The notes beneath the pieces are model-generated. The model worked only from the letters and a program-made list of their open reading frames with translations, searched no databases and was not told the DNA's origin. Shown here in pieces: positions 8,540 to 17,005 of a DNA stretch of 44,868 bases. Origin of the DNA: Cupriavidus basilensis. GTDB taxonomy: Bacteria; Pseudomonadota; Gammaproteobacteria; Burkholderiales; Burkholderiaceae. The position numbers and the translations under genes were made by a program. The stretch covers positions 1 through 44,868 of the forward strand of contig NZ_JARJLM010000400.1 of the NCBI RefSeq assembly GCF_029335485.1. Direction: 5' to 3'. The first letter of the stretch is position 1, and each line of letters begins with the position of its first letter.

Positions 8540-9448
8540 TTATACGCCGGCGAGCATGGGGGGGATCTCCGCCACCAGCGTATCGATGGCGGTACGGGTC
8601 TTTAGCGGCAGGTAGCGCGTTTGCGGCCAGATGGCATGGATATCCATTGGCGGCAGGCTGCAGTGGTCCATGACCACGGCCAGTTCCCCTCGCCTGACAT
8701 AGCGTGCCAGCAGCCAACTGGGCAGCCACGCCAGCCCGAAGCCGGCCACCGCGGCGCCGGCGATGGCCTGCACGTCGTCCAGGCTCAGCTGCGGCTGGAT
8801 GGACGGCCGCCGCACCTGGCCCTCGGCATCGCGCCATTCCCATGGCGACACCACGCCGGCGTGCGAGTAGGCGATGCACGCATGCCTGTCCAGCTGATCG
8901 ACGCTTGCCGGCATGCCGTGCTGCGCCAGATACGACGGCGCAGCACCGATGCCGGCGTGCTGCACCCCCAGGCGGCGCGCGGCCAGGCTGGCGCTATCGG
9001 GCAGCTTGCCGATGCGCACGGCGAGGTCGATACCCTCTTCCACCAGGTCCACCGCGCGATCGGTGAACGAGATATCGATCCGCAGTTGCGCATGCCTGCG
9101 CGCCAGGCCGAGCAGCACCGGCGCCGCGCACAGATGGCCGAAGGCGATGGGCACGCTGACGCGCAGGCGCCCGCGCGGCTCGTGCCGGCCGCTTTCCAGG
9201 TCAGCTTCGGCGGCTTCCAGTTCGGCCAGCGCGCGCACGCAGCGGTCGTAATAGGCCTGGCCGTCCTCGGTCAGGCTCTGGCTGCGCGTGGTGCGGTGGA
9301 TCAGGCGGACGCCCAGGCGCTGTTCGAGCCGCGTAACCACCTTGCCGACGGCCGAGCGCGTCATGTCCAGGCGTTCGGCCGCTGCGGCAAAACTGCCGGA
9401 TTCGACGACATGGACGAAGGTCGTCACGCCGTGGAGCTTGTCGGTCAT
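8540..9448 (-). CDS. LysR family transcriptional regulator
   Basis: A 302-residue LysR-type regulator of the CrgA/AaeR-like subgroup. The N-terminal winged helix-turn-helix is GSFAAAAERLDMTRSAVGKVVTRLE (residues about 18-42), followed by the linker helix and a substrate-binding domain beginning at RGRLRVSVPIAFG. It is divergent from an MFS transporter across 160 bp, the classic LysR arrangement, so that transporter is the likely target. Two inverted repeats with LysR-like spacing lie between them. The inducer is unknown. Confidence 0.88.
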   Translation of the reverse strand: MTDKLHGVTTFVHVVESGSFAAAAERLDMTRSAVGKVVTRLEQRLGVRLIHRTTRSQSLTEDGQAYYDRCVRALAELEAAEADLESGRHEPRGRLRVSVPIAFGHLCAAPVLLGLARRHAQLRIDISFTDRAVDLVEEGIDLAVRIGKLPDSASLAARRLGVQHAGIGAAPSYLAQHGMPASVDQLDRHACIAYSHAGVVSPWEWRDAEGQVRRPSIQPQLSLDDVQAIAGAAVAGFGLAWLPSWLLARYVRRGELAVVMDHCSLPPMDIHAIWPQTRYLPLKTRTAIDTLVAEIPPMLAGV

Positions 9449-9482
9449 GTGTGTTGCGCCTTATCGGATTGGTTCTGTATTG

Positions 9483-9535
9483 GATGCATTGATGGGAATT
9501 TAATGCATCAATAGGGAATTTTTTCCCTATATATT
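9483..9535. promoter_or_regulatory. LysR/MFS intergenic operators and candidate -10
   Basis: Three features are stacked here. ATTGATG at 9488-9494 and CATCAAT at 9506-9512 form an inverted repeat with 11 bases between, matching LysR T-N11-A spacing, inside a wider GATGCATT/AATGCATC repeat (9483-9509). ATAGGGAA-TTTT-TTCCCTAT at 9511-9530 is a perfect repeat. TATATT at 9530-9535 is a candidate -10 for the transporter, without a consensus -35, which suits activator dependence. Confidence 0.55.
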
Positions 9536-9608
9536 ACCCATTCCTCGCCAACGCAAGCGTCCTCGTCCAACGTCCCGGCCTGAAGAGGCCAGGCGACTCC
9601 CGATATCC

Positions 9609-11138
9609 ATGACACTCTCCCACACCCGCAAGAACGCCCTCGCTCTGGCCGCTGTCTGCCTGGGCTCGCTCATGTTCGGTCTTGAAATCTCCAGCGTGCC
9701 GGTGATACTGCCCACGCTCGAAGATGTGCTGCATGGCAGTTTCAAGGACATGCAATGGATCATGAACGCCTACACCATTGCCTGCACCACGGTCCTGATG
9801 GCGACCGGGACGCTGGCGGACCGGTTCGGCCGCAAGCGCATCCTGGTCATCGGTATTGCACTGTTCGGCATCACCTCCCTGATGTGCGGGCTGGCGCCGG
9901 GCATGGGCGTACTGATCGCAAGCCGGTTTCTGCAGGGCGCCAGCGGCGGCGTGATGCTGATCTGCCAGGTGGCCGTGCTGTCGCAGCAGTTCCAGGAAGG
10001 GAAGGAGCGCAGCAGGGCCTTCGGCGTGTGGGGGATCGTCTTCGGCATCGGCCTTGGTTTCGGGCCCGTCGTCGGCGGCATGATCGTCGCCCTGTCGAGC
10101 TGGCAATGGGTGTTCCTGGTTCACGCCGTGCTCGCCGTCCTTACCCTGGCGCTTGTGTTCTGCGGCGTGCAGGAGTCCCGCGATCCGCAGGCGGGCAAGC
10201 TGGACATAGCGGGCATCGTCACGCTGTCCCTGTCGGTCTTCGGCCTGACGTACTTCATTACGCAGGGACCGGAGCTCGGCATCGACAGTGCCGGCGGCAT
10301 CGGCATCGTTGCCGCGGCGGCGCTGAGCTTTCTCGCCTTTATCGTGGCGGAAAAGATCAGCCCGCGGCCGATGTTCGACTTTTCCGTGTTCAGGAGCCGC
10401 AGGTTCTCGGGTGCGCTGCTCGGCTCCGTAGGCATGAATTTCAGCTTCTGGCCGTTCATGATCTACCTGCCGATCTATTTCCAGGCCGGCCTGGGCTACG
10501 ACAGCGTGACCGCCGGACTGGCCCTGCTGGCCTATACGTTGCCCACGCTGGTGTTGCCGCCGCTGGGGGAACGTCTCGCCGTGCGGTATCAGCCCGGCAT
10601 TGCGATCCCCTTCGGGCTGTTCACGATCGGCCTGGGCTTTATCCTGATGAAGGTGGGCAGCGGGGCGGCTGGCGCCAGCTGGCTGACGATGCTCCCGGGC
10701 TGCCTGCTGGCCGGCATCGGGCTGGGCCTGACCAACACGCCGGTGACCAATACGGCCACCGCTTCGGTGCCGGGCAACCGCGCGGGCATGGCTTCGGGTA
10801 TCGACATGAGCGCCAGGATGATTACGCTGGCGATCAACATCGCGCTGATGGGACTCATCCTGGTGGCCGGCATCCTGTCCCATCTGAAGACGCGCCTTCC
10901 GCTGTCTTTCGATCCCCAGGCGCTGCGCCACCTGGGGGAAAGAGTCGCCGCCGGAAACGTGGCGGCCCTTGAGCAGGGATTTCCCGAGCTATCCCGGCTG
11001 GACCCGTCCGGATCCGCCGTTCACGCGGCACTGCTGCATGGCTTTGGCTGGGTGCTGCTGTACGGCGGTATCGGGGTGTGGATGCTGGCCGCGATGAGTT
11101 TCCTGATTTTCCGGGGCGCTCCGGCGCAGGGAAAATAG
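9609..11138 (+). CDS. MFS multidrug-type transporter (DHA2, 14-helix)
   Basis: A 509-residue major facilitator of the DHA2 drug:proton antiporter type. Helix 1 starts at about residue 10 (LALAAVCLGSLMFGLEISSV). The loop motif A is GTLADRFGRKRILV and motif C is GFGPVVGGMIV. About 14 hydrophobic segments fit the length. Family members export drugs, dyes or metabolites across the inner membrane. There is no adaptor (EmrA) or outer-membrane gene beside it, so it probably acts alone. It is divergent from the LysR gene and convergent with the Lrp-type gene downstream. Substrate unknown. Confidence 0.88.
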   Translation: MTLSHTRKNALALAAVCLGSLMFGLEISSVPVILPTLEDVLHGSFKDMQWIMNAYTIACTTVLMATGTLADRFGRKRILVIGIALFGITSLMCGLAPGMGVLIASRFLQGASGGVMLICQVAVLSQQFQEGKERSRAFGVWGIVFGIGLGFGPVVGGMIVALSSWQWVFLVHAVLAVLTLALVFCGVQESRDPQAGKLDIAGIVTLSLSVFGLTYFITQGPELGIDSAGGIGIVAAAALSFLAFIVAEKISPRPMFDFSVFRSRRFSGALLGSVGMNFSFWPFMIYLPIYFQAGLGYDSVTAGLALLAYTLPTLVLPPLGERLAVRYQPGIAIPFGLFTIGLGFILMKVGSGAAGASWLTMLPGCLLAGIGLGLTNTPVTNTATASVPGNRAGMASGIDMSARMITLAINIALMGLILVAGILSHLKTRLPLSFDPQALRHLGERVAAGNVAALEQGFPELSRLDPSGSAVHAALLHGFGWVLLYGGIGVWMLAAMSFLIFRGAPAQGK

Positions 11139-11170
11139 GAGGCGCTACGTCCCGAGATGCTCCACGGCCA

Positions 11171-11644
11171 TCAAGGCTCCAGCGGCATTGCGCTGGTGCA
11201 CTTGATCTCGTCCAGGCAGACGCTGGACTTTACCCCGCTCACGCCGGGGATGCGCATCAGGGTATCCAGCAGGAAATCCGACAGCGATTTCAGGTCGCGC
11301 GCCACCACCTTCAGCACGTAGTCGATATCTCCGGTGACGGAGAAGCACTCCTGGATCTGCGCCAGTTCGGCGACCAGCCCCTTGAACTTCGACAGGTCCC
11401 GGATATGGCCCCGCTCCATCGTGACGTGGATGAAGGCCACCACGCCGAACCCCAGGCTGGCGGAGTCCAGCCGGGCTTCATAGCGCTTGATGATGCCCGC
11501 CTCCTCCAGCCGGCGATGCCGGCGCAGGGTCTGTGCCGGCGACAGGCGGATGGCCTCGGCCAGTTCCAGGTTGGACGCGCGTCCGTTTTCCTGCAGTGCC
11601 CCCAGCAAGCGGCGGTCTGTGCGGTCAAGCTCCGGATTGTGCAT
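11171..11644 (-). CDS. Lrp/AsnC family transcriptional regulator
   Basis: A 157-residue feast/famine regulator. The helix-turn-helix is ELAEAIRLSPAQTLRRHRRLEEAG (residues about 27-50), then a RAM ligand-binding domain with VTGDIDYVLKVVARD. These proteins form octamers and sense amino acids. It is divergent from hpd, the first gene of an aromatic amino acid block (hpd, aroP, tyrB), so I infer it senses phenylalanine, tyrosine or a derivative. An inverted repeat lies just upstream of its start and upstream of the candidate hpd promoter. Confidence 0.88.
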   Translation of the reverse strand: MHNPELDRTDRRLLGALQENGRASNLELAEAIRLSPAQTLRRHRRLEEAGIIKRYEARLDSASLGFGVVAFIHVTMERGHIRDLSKFKGLVAELAQIQECFSVTGDIDYVLKVVARDLKSLSDFLLDTLMRIPGVSGVKSSVCLDEIKCTSAMPLEP

Positions 11645-11667
11645 TTTCGTTTCCTACTATCCATGTA

Positions 11668-11726
11668 ATGAGAAATTTTATCTCATGATCTAGGGTTTGC
11701 CTGCGTGGATAACGAAATCCTATTTA
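11668..11726. promoter_or_regulatory. Operator-like repeat and candidate hpd promoter
   Basis: ATGAGA at 11668-11673 and TCTCAT at 11681-11686 form a perfect inverted repeat around an AT-only spacer, as in Lrp/AsnC sites. On the plus strand TTGCCT (11697-11702) and TATTTA (11721-11726) are an 18-bp-spaced candidate promoter for hpd just downstream. The repeat is thus placed to activate hpd and autoregulate the Lrp-type gene. The promoter is weakly supported. Confidence 0.5.
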
Positions 11727-11880
11727 CCGGCCCGGAATATACACTCAGTGCCAGATTGACGGTACGGACGGGGAGCAGAGAGCCCGTGCCGTATGTGTCC
11801 GGCACTGCGCACCGACGCGTTGACGGCCAGTTGCCGCAATATTATTTCTCTCGTCCCCCCAACTTCCTGTTGAGCACACC

Positions 11881-12954
11881 ATGGCCGATCTGTTTGAAAA
11901 TCCGATGCAGTTGATGGGCTTCGAATTCGTGGAATTCGCCTCGCCCACTCCCAATCTCCTGGAGCCGCTGTTCGAGCAGATGGGCTTCAGCCTGGTGGCA
12001 CGCCACCGCTCCAAGGATGTGGTGCTGTATCGCCAGGGCGAGGTCAACTTCATCGTCAACCGCGAGCCGCACAGCCCCGCGGCCTATTTTGCGGCCGAGC
12101 ACGGCCCGAGCGCCTGCGGCATGGCTTTCCGCGTGAAGGACTCGCACAAGGCCTACGCCCGTGCGCTGGAACTGGGTGCCCAGCCGATGGAAATCGCCAC
12201 CGGCCCGATGGAGCTGCGCCTGCCGGCGATCAAGGGCATCGGCGGTGCGCCGCTGTACCTGATCGACCGCTTCGAGGAAGGCAAATCCATCTATGACATC
12301 GACTTCGAATTCATCGAAGGCGTGGATCGCCACCCGGTGGGCCACGGCCTGCGCCTGATCGACCACCTGACGCACAATGTCTACCGTGGCCGCATGGCTT
12401 ACTGGGCCAACTTCTACGAAAAGCTGTTTAACTTCCGCGAAATCCGCTATTTCGACATCCAGGGTGAATACACCGGCCTGACCTCGAAGGCCATGACGGC
12501 GCCGGACGGCAAGATCCGCATTCCGCTGAACGAGGAATCGTCCAAGGGTAGCGGCCAGATCGAGGAATTCCTGATGGCGTTCAACGGCGAGGGCATCCAG
12601 CACATCGCCTTCCTGACCGACAACCTGATCGAAGTCATCGACAACCTGCAGATGGCCGGCGTGCCGCTGATGACCGCGCCCAACGACTACTACTACGAAG
12701 GCCTGGAAAAGCGCCTGCCGGGCCACGGCCAGCCGGTGGACCAGCTCAAGGCGCGCGGCATCCTGCTCGACGGCACCACCGAAGGCGGCAAGCCGCGCCT
12801 GCTGCTGCAGATCTTCTCCAAGACCGCGCTCGGTCCGGTGTTCTTCGAATTCATCCAGCGCAAGGGTGACGAAGGCTTCGGCGAAGGCAACTTCAAGGCG
12901 CTCTTCGAATCGCTGGAACGCGACCAGATCGAACGCGGCACGCTCAAGGTCTGA
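11881..12954 (+). CDS. hpd: 4-Hydroxyphenylpyruvate dioxygenase
   Basis: A 357-residue dioxygenase that converts 4-hydroxyphenylpyruvate to homogentisate with loss of CO2, the committed step of tyrosine catabolism. It has the two-domain VOC fold. The iron ligands are seen as His162 in [10 protein letters not shown], His241 in [11 protein letters not shown] and Glu323 in [11 protein letters not shown], matching the bacterial family. Length is typical. It is followed by aroP and tyrB, which import and transaminate the aromatic amino acids that give its substrate. Homogentisate dioxygenase (hmgA) is not in the window. Confidence 0.96.
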   Translation: MADLFENPMQLMGFEFVEFASPTPNLLEPLFEQMGFSLVARHRSKDVVLYRQGEVNFIVNREPHSPAAYFAAEHGPSACGMAFRVKDSHKAYARALELGAQPMEIATGPMELRLPAIKGIGGAPLYLIDRFEEGKSIYDIDFEFIEGVDRHPVGHGLRLIDHLTHNVYRGRMAYWANFYEKLFNFREIRYFDIQGEYTGLTSKAMTAPDGKIRIPLNEESSKGSGQIEEFLMAFNGEGIQHIAFLTDNLIEVIDNLQMAGVPLMTAPNDYYYEGLEKRLPGHGQPVDQLKARGILLDGTTEGGKPRLLLQIFSKTALGPVFFEFIQRKGDEGFGEGNFKALFESLERDQIERGTLKV

Positions 12955-12980
12955 GGCCCACAAGGCACTGACCGCAAACC

Positions 12981-13018
12981 ACCGCCCGGCACGGCAGCAT
13001 GACTGTGCGCCGGGCGGT
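12981..13018 (+). terminator. Stable hairpin between hpd and aroP
   Basis: ACCGCCCGGC at 12981-12990 pairs perfectly with 13009-13018 around an 18-base loop. There is no T-tract after it, so it may be a partial terminator, an mRNA-stabilising 3' end or a processing site between hpd and aroP. Confidence 0.4.
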
Positions 13019-13090
13019 ACCCGGCCAAAGCGTCCACGGCAAGCAAGAGGCGCAGGCCCACATTCCAAAAGAGTGGGTAGACAAACAAAG

Positions 13091-14473
13091 ATGGTTCCCA
13101 ATAACACGGAAGAGACACTCAAGCGTGGCTTGAAAAACCGGCATATCCAGCTGATTGCGCTGGGCGGTGCCATCGGCACCGGCCTGTTCCTTGGCATAGC
13201 CCAGACCATCAAGATGGCGGGGCCTTCGGTCCTGCTCGGCTACGCGGTAGCCGGGGTGATTGCGTTCTTCATCATGCGCCAGCTCGGCGAGATGGTGGTC
13301 GACGAACCGGTCGCCGGCTCGTTCAGCCACTTCGCCAACAAGTATTGCGGCCACTTCGCCGGCTTCGTTTCCGGCTGGAACTACTGGGTGCTCTATATCC
13401 TGGTCAGCATGGCCGAGCTGTCGGCGGTGGGCATCTACGTCCAGTACTGGTGGCCGCATATCCCCACCTGGGCTTCCGCGCTGGCGTTCTTCCTGCTGAT
13501 CAACGCCATCAACCTGTCGAGCGTCAAGTCGTTCGGCGAGATGGAGTTCTGGTTCTCCATCGTCAAGGTGCTGGCCATCGTCGGCATGATCGTATTCGGC
13601 GGCTACCTGCTGGCTTCCGGCACGGCTGGCCCGCAAGCCAGCGTTGCCAATCTCTGGCAGCACGGCGGCTTCTTCCCGAACGGCATCAGCGGCCTGGTCA
13701 TGGCCATGGCGGTCATCATGTTCTCGTTCGGTGGCCTGGAACTGGTGGGCATTACCGCGGCGGAAGCGGATGCTCCGGAAAAGACCATTCCCAAGGCGAC
13801 CAACCAGGTGATCTATCGCATCCTGATCTTCTACGTGGGCGCGCTGGGCGTACTGCTCTCGCTTTATCCGTGGGAAAAGGTCGTGACCGGCGGCAGCCCG
13901 TTCGTGCTGATCTTCCATGCGATGAACAGCGATATCGTGGCCACCGTGCTGAACGCCGTGGTGCTGACGGCTGCGCTGTCGGTCTATAACAGCGGCGTGT
14001 ATTGCAACAGCCGCATGCTGTACGGCCTGGCCAAGCAGGGCAACGCCCCGCAGGCGCTGCTGAAGGTGAACAAGCGCGGGATCCCGCTGGCCGCGCTCGG
14101 CGTTTCCGCGCTGGCCACCGCCGCCTGCGTGCTGATCAACTACTTCATGCCCGGCGAAGCATTCGAACTGCTGATGGGGCTGGTGGTCTCGGCGCTGATC
14201 ATCAACTGGGCGATGATCAGCATCATTCACCTCAAGTTCCGTCACGACAAGCGCCGCGCCGGCCAGGAAACCAGCTTCAAGAGCCTGGGCTACCCGCTGA
14301 CCAACTACCTGTGCCTGGTGTTCCTGGCGGGCATCCTGTACGTGATGTACCTCACCCCGGGGCTGCGCATTTCGGTGTACCTGATTCCGGCATGGCTGGC
14401 CGTACTGGGCGTAAGCTACCGGCTCAGGCAGAAGAATGCCGCCGAGGCCCTGCGGCAGAGCGTTTCGGCATAA
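13091..14473 (+). CDS. aroP: Aromatic/phenylalanine amino acid permease
   Basis: A 460-residue inner-membrane permease of the APC superfamily, AAT family (AroP/PheP/CycA group), importing an amino acid with protons. The signature IQLIALGGAIGTGLFLG is at residues about 19-35, and GEMVVDEPVAGSFSHFANKY follows helix 2. Twelve hydrophobic segments fit. The ATG at 13091 begins right before the canonical KRGLKNRHIQ; earlier in-frame codons are a read-through of the hpd tail region. Placement between hpd and tyrB supports phenylalanine or tyrosine as substrate, though the sequence alone does not separate AroP from PheP. Confidence 0.88.
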   Translation: MVPNNTEETLKRGLKNRHIQLIALGGAIGTGLFLGIAQTIKMAGPSVLLGYAVAGVIAFFIMRQLGEMVVDEPVAGSFSHFANKYCGHFAGFVSGWNYWVLYILVSMAELSAVGIYVQYWWPHIPTWASALAFFLLINAINLSSVKSFGEMEFWFSIVKVLAIVGMIVFGGYLLASGTAGPQASVANLWQHGGFFPNGISGLVMAMAVIMFSFGGLELVGITAAEADAPEKTIPKATNQVIYRILIFYVGALGVLLSLYPWEKVVTGGSPFVLIFHAMNSDIVATVLNAVVLTAALSVYNSGVYCNSRMLYGLAKQGNAPQALLKVNKRGIPLAALGVSALATAACVLINYFMPGEAFELLMGLVVSALIINWAMISIIHLKFRHDKRRAGQETSFKSLGYPLTNYLCLVFLAGILYVMYLTPGLRISVYLIPAWLAVLGVSYRLRQKNAAEALRQSVSA

Positions 14474-14530
14474 TGACGAACCTGGCGGCCCGCGGCCGCC
14501 GGCCCCCACCCATTCCAGCCAGAGTATCCA

Positions 14531-15736
14531 ATGTTCGAACACATCGATGCCTATCCGGGCGACCCGATTCTTTCGCTCAACGAGAGCTTCCAGCAAGATC
14601 CCAGGACCGATAAGGTCAACCTGAGCATCGGGATCTACTTCGACGATGAAGGCAGGCTGCCGGTGATGCAGGCCGTGGCCGAAGCCGAAACCGCGCTGCT
14701 GGCCGACCTGGGCCCGCGTCCCTACCTGCCCATGGCCGGGTTTGCGGCTTACCGCGACGCCGTCCAGGCGCTGGTCTTCGGCGAGCAGTGCCAGGCGCGC
14801 GCGCAGGGCCGCATCTCGACCGTACAGACGCTGGGCGGTTCGGGCGCGCTCAGGGTTGGCGCCGACTTCCTGAAGCGCTATTTCCCGCAGGCGCAGGTGT
14901 GGATCAGCGATCCGAGCTGGGAAAACCATCGCGTGATCTTTGAGCGCACGGGTTTTACCGTCAATACCTATCCGTACTACGACGATGCCACCGGCGGCCT
15001 GAAGTTCGACGCCATGCTGGACGCGCTGCGGGTCATCCCGAAGCGCAGCATCGTGTTGCTGCATGCCTGCTGCCACAACCCCACCGGCGTCGATCTGAAC
15101 CACGACCAGTGGCGCCAGCTCATCGCGCTGCTGAAGGCGAACGAGCTGCTGCCCTTCGTCGACATGGCCTACCAGGGTTTCGGCGCAGGGCTGGAGGACG
15201 ATGCCTTCGCGGTGCGCGAACTGGTCGTGCAGGGCGTGCCATGCCTGGTGGCTAATTCGTTCTCGAAGAATTTCTCGCTGTACGGCGAGCGTTGCGGCGG
15301 CCTGAGCGTGGTGTCCGAGAGCGCGGACGAAGCCGGGCGGATCCTCGGCCAGCTGACGGGCGCGGTGCGCGCCAACTACAGCAACCCGCCGACGCACGGC
15401 GCCAAGGTGGTTGCCCGGGTGCTGACCTCGGCGGACCTGCGCGCGCGCTGGGAAAGCGAACTGGCGGCAATGTGCGAACGCATCGCAAAGATGCGCGCGG
15501 CGATCCACGACAGCCTGCGCGACCACGTGAGCGGAGAGGCGCTGTCGCGCTATCTCACCCAGCGCGGGATGTTCACCTATACCGGCCTGACGGCGGAACA
15601 GGTCGACCGGCTGCGCGCGGAGTACGGTGTGTACCTGCTGCGCTCGGGGCGGATGTGCGTGGCCGGCCTGAACGGGCACAACGTGAGCCAGGTGGCGAAC
15701 GCCATCGCCAGCGTGCTGGCAGCCGCCGGGGAGTAA
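14531..15736 (+). CDS. tyrB: Aromatic amino acid aminotransferase
   Basis: A 401-residue class I PLP aminotransferase of the AspC/TyrB group. It would convert tyrosine or phenylalanine plus 2-oxoglutarate to the aryl pyruvate and glutamate. Seen: NPTG around Asn183, Asp211 in FVDMAYQG, the PLP lysine K246 in NSFSKNFSLYGERCG and the substrate arginine in GRMCVAGLN near the end. Length fits. With aroP 57 bp upstream and hpd before that, it feeds 4-hydroxyphenylpyruvate to Hpd. An aspartate aminotransferase role cannot be excluded on sequence alone. Confidence 0.9.
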   Translation: MFEHIDAYPGDPILSLNESFQQDPRTDKVNLSIGIYFDDEGRLPVMQAVAEAETALLADLGPRPYLPMAGFAAYRDAVQALVFGEQCQARAQGRISTVQTLGGSGALRVGADFLKRYFPQAQVWISDPSWENHRVIFERTGFTVNTYPYYDDATGGLKFDAMLDALRVIPKRSIVLLHACCHNPTGVDLNHDQWRQLIALLKANELLPFVDMAYQGFGAGLEDDAFAVRELVVQGVPCLVANSFSKNFSLYGERCGGLSVVSESADEAGRILGQLTGAVRANYSNPPTHGAKVVARVLTSADLRARWESELAAMCERIAKMRAAIHDSLRDHVSGEALSRYLTQRGMFTYTGLTAEQVDRLRAEYGVYLLRSGRMCVAGLNGHNVSQVANAIASVLAAAGE

Positions 15737-15970
15737 ACGGCCGGGCGGCACTGGCGGTGGCAATTGCCCCGCCCGTGCTGCCGCTCGGGCAGGCCTGGCC
15801 AGCCGCCGCCATTCCCTTCCCTATCCGCCCGGCGCTGGCGGGCGGGCCGCCGGCCCGTACCCGAAATCCCACGACCGGGCCGCGCTGGTCTGCGAGGAAT
15901 TCAATCTGTGCCGCTGCGCGCCAGATCAACCTGTGGCAAAACGCTTGCCCCGGTGACCGCGTGACCGGCT

Positions 15971-16288
15971 TCAGCCGCCGATCAGAAAATGCTCCACGCT
16001 TTGACCCGCGTTGGCCGCGCGCCGTAGCCAATCCGGCATTTCCCCTTTCCCGTCCCAGCTTTTCCCGTCCGCGCTGCGGTAGCGCATCGCGGATGGGGGC
16101 GCGGCTTGCGCCGCTTGTTCAAAACAACCGGCGGCCACCAGGTCGGCATGCGTCAGGCCATGGCGAGCCATCTGGGTGCGGATCCAAAGGACCGCCTCGG
16201 CGCGCGCGCGCAGCGCCGCGGTCGGGCTGGGCTCGGCCATCGGTTGCGCAGCGGCGCCAGCCTGGCGGGGAAAAGCTGGAATAGTCAT
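15971..16288 (-). CDS. H-NS-like histone family DNA-binding protein
   Basis: A 105-residue protein with the H-NS C-terminal DNA-binding motif: YRSADGKSWDGKGEMPDWLRRA at about residues 69-90, matching the Y-x-G-x-W-x-G-x-G-x-x-P-x-W pattern. The preceding helical part (AEAVLWIRTQMARHGLTHADL) is the short oligomerisation region of the burkholderial form. Such proteins silence AT-rich acquired DNA. The N-terminal 16 residues are low complexity; a start at the internal MAEPSP is possible. It is a single gene, convergent with tyrB. Confidence 0.78.
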   Translation of the reverse strand: MTIPAFPRQAGAAAQPMAEPSPTAALRARAEAVLWIRTQMARHGLTHADLVAAGCFEQAAQAAPPSAMRYRSADGKSWDGKGEMPDWLRRAANAGQSVEHFLIGG

Positions 16289-16740
16289 GGGTGGACATCA
16301 TACCTGCGCTGGCCGGCGGAGGGGGCTCGGCGTATCGCGCCCGCGCCCGCGGCTGCCAGCGCGTCGCGGTACGGGCGACGCGGCTACTTGGTTCGCTGCC
16401 GCTCGCCTTTGGCGCCACATTGCCCGCGGCGGGTATTTTCGCGGGAATTTTAGGGCTTCATGGACGTCAAACCTTCAGTCCCGGCGCGCTCCGCTTTGAG
16501 CGGGCCGGGCCTGGCTTTGCTACCCGAAAGAGGAAACCAAGTGGACAGTTGTTCTAGTCGACCCTTGTATCGTTCCTAGGCAAGCCAACAGCCATTCCCC
16601 GGCCGCTGTCTTGCCTGGCAGGTAAGGCAGCGGTGTCATCAGGCCATTCGGCCAACCCCGCTCCTTTGTCGTATCCCGCCAGAGCCGTCTGGCACTGTGC
16701 TGCCCTGCGAATTGCGCTGCAGGGCTGCGAGGAGCCGAGC
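16289..16740. other. Intergenic region between H-NS-like gene and small ORF
   Basis: About 450 bases with no gene I can support. Open frames here have uneven composition, no ribosome binding site and no family likeness. A/T-richer stretches near 16430-16460 and 16535-16560 could hold the promoters of the flanking genes. Confidence 0.35.
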
Positions 16741-16944
16741 ATGCGCAAGATTCTCAACCTGGCCGGCCGGGTGGCCCCTCCCGTCGCACGGCTTGCATCC
16801 GCGCTCTTCCGCCGGGGCGGCCCGGGTACGTCCGGCGCGGCGCCCGGCGGATATCCGGATGGATGGAACCCGGACGAGCACGCGCCGTTGACCAACCGGG
16901 AATTCGCCGATGCCGCCATCCGGGTGTCCCGGACGCTCTGGTAG
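16741..16944 (+). CDS. Small basic hypothetical protein (67 residues)
   Basis: A 67-codon frame with a clear GAGGAG ribosome binding site seven bases before its ATG. It begins with a basic amphipathic stretch (MRKILNLAGRVAPPVARLASALFRR), then a Gly/Pro-rich middle and a tail PLTNREFADAAIRVSRTLW. I do not recognise a family. It ends 61 bp before the NRAMP start and could be cotranscribed with it. The longer in-frame reading from 16633 has no ribosome binding site. Confidence 0.5.
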   Translation: MRKILNLAGRVAPPVARLASALFRRGGPGTSGAAPGGYPDGWNPDEHAPLTNREFADAAIRVSRTLW

Positions 16945-17005
16945 AGCCAGGCCCCGCACGCCAGTGTCACCGGCGGGTACAAGGACAAATTCCGGGAGAA
17001 CGAAC

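Noticed and set aside
12944-15763. 939-codon minus-strand frame across aroP and tyrB
   Set aside because: It is a shadow of two well-recognised genes; the protein is low quality and lacks a ribosome binding site.
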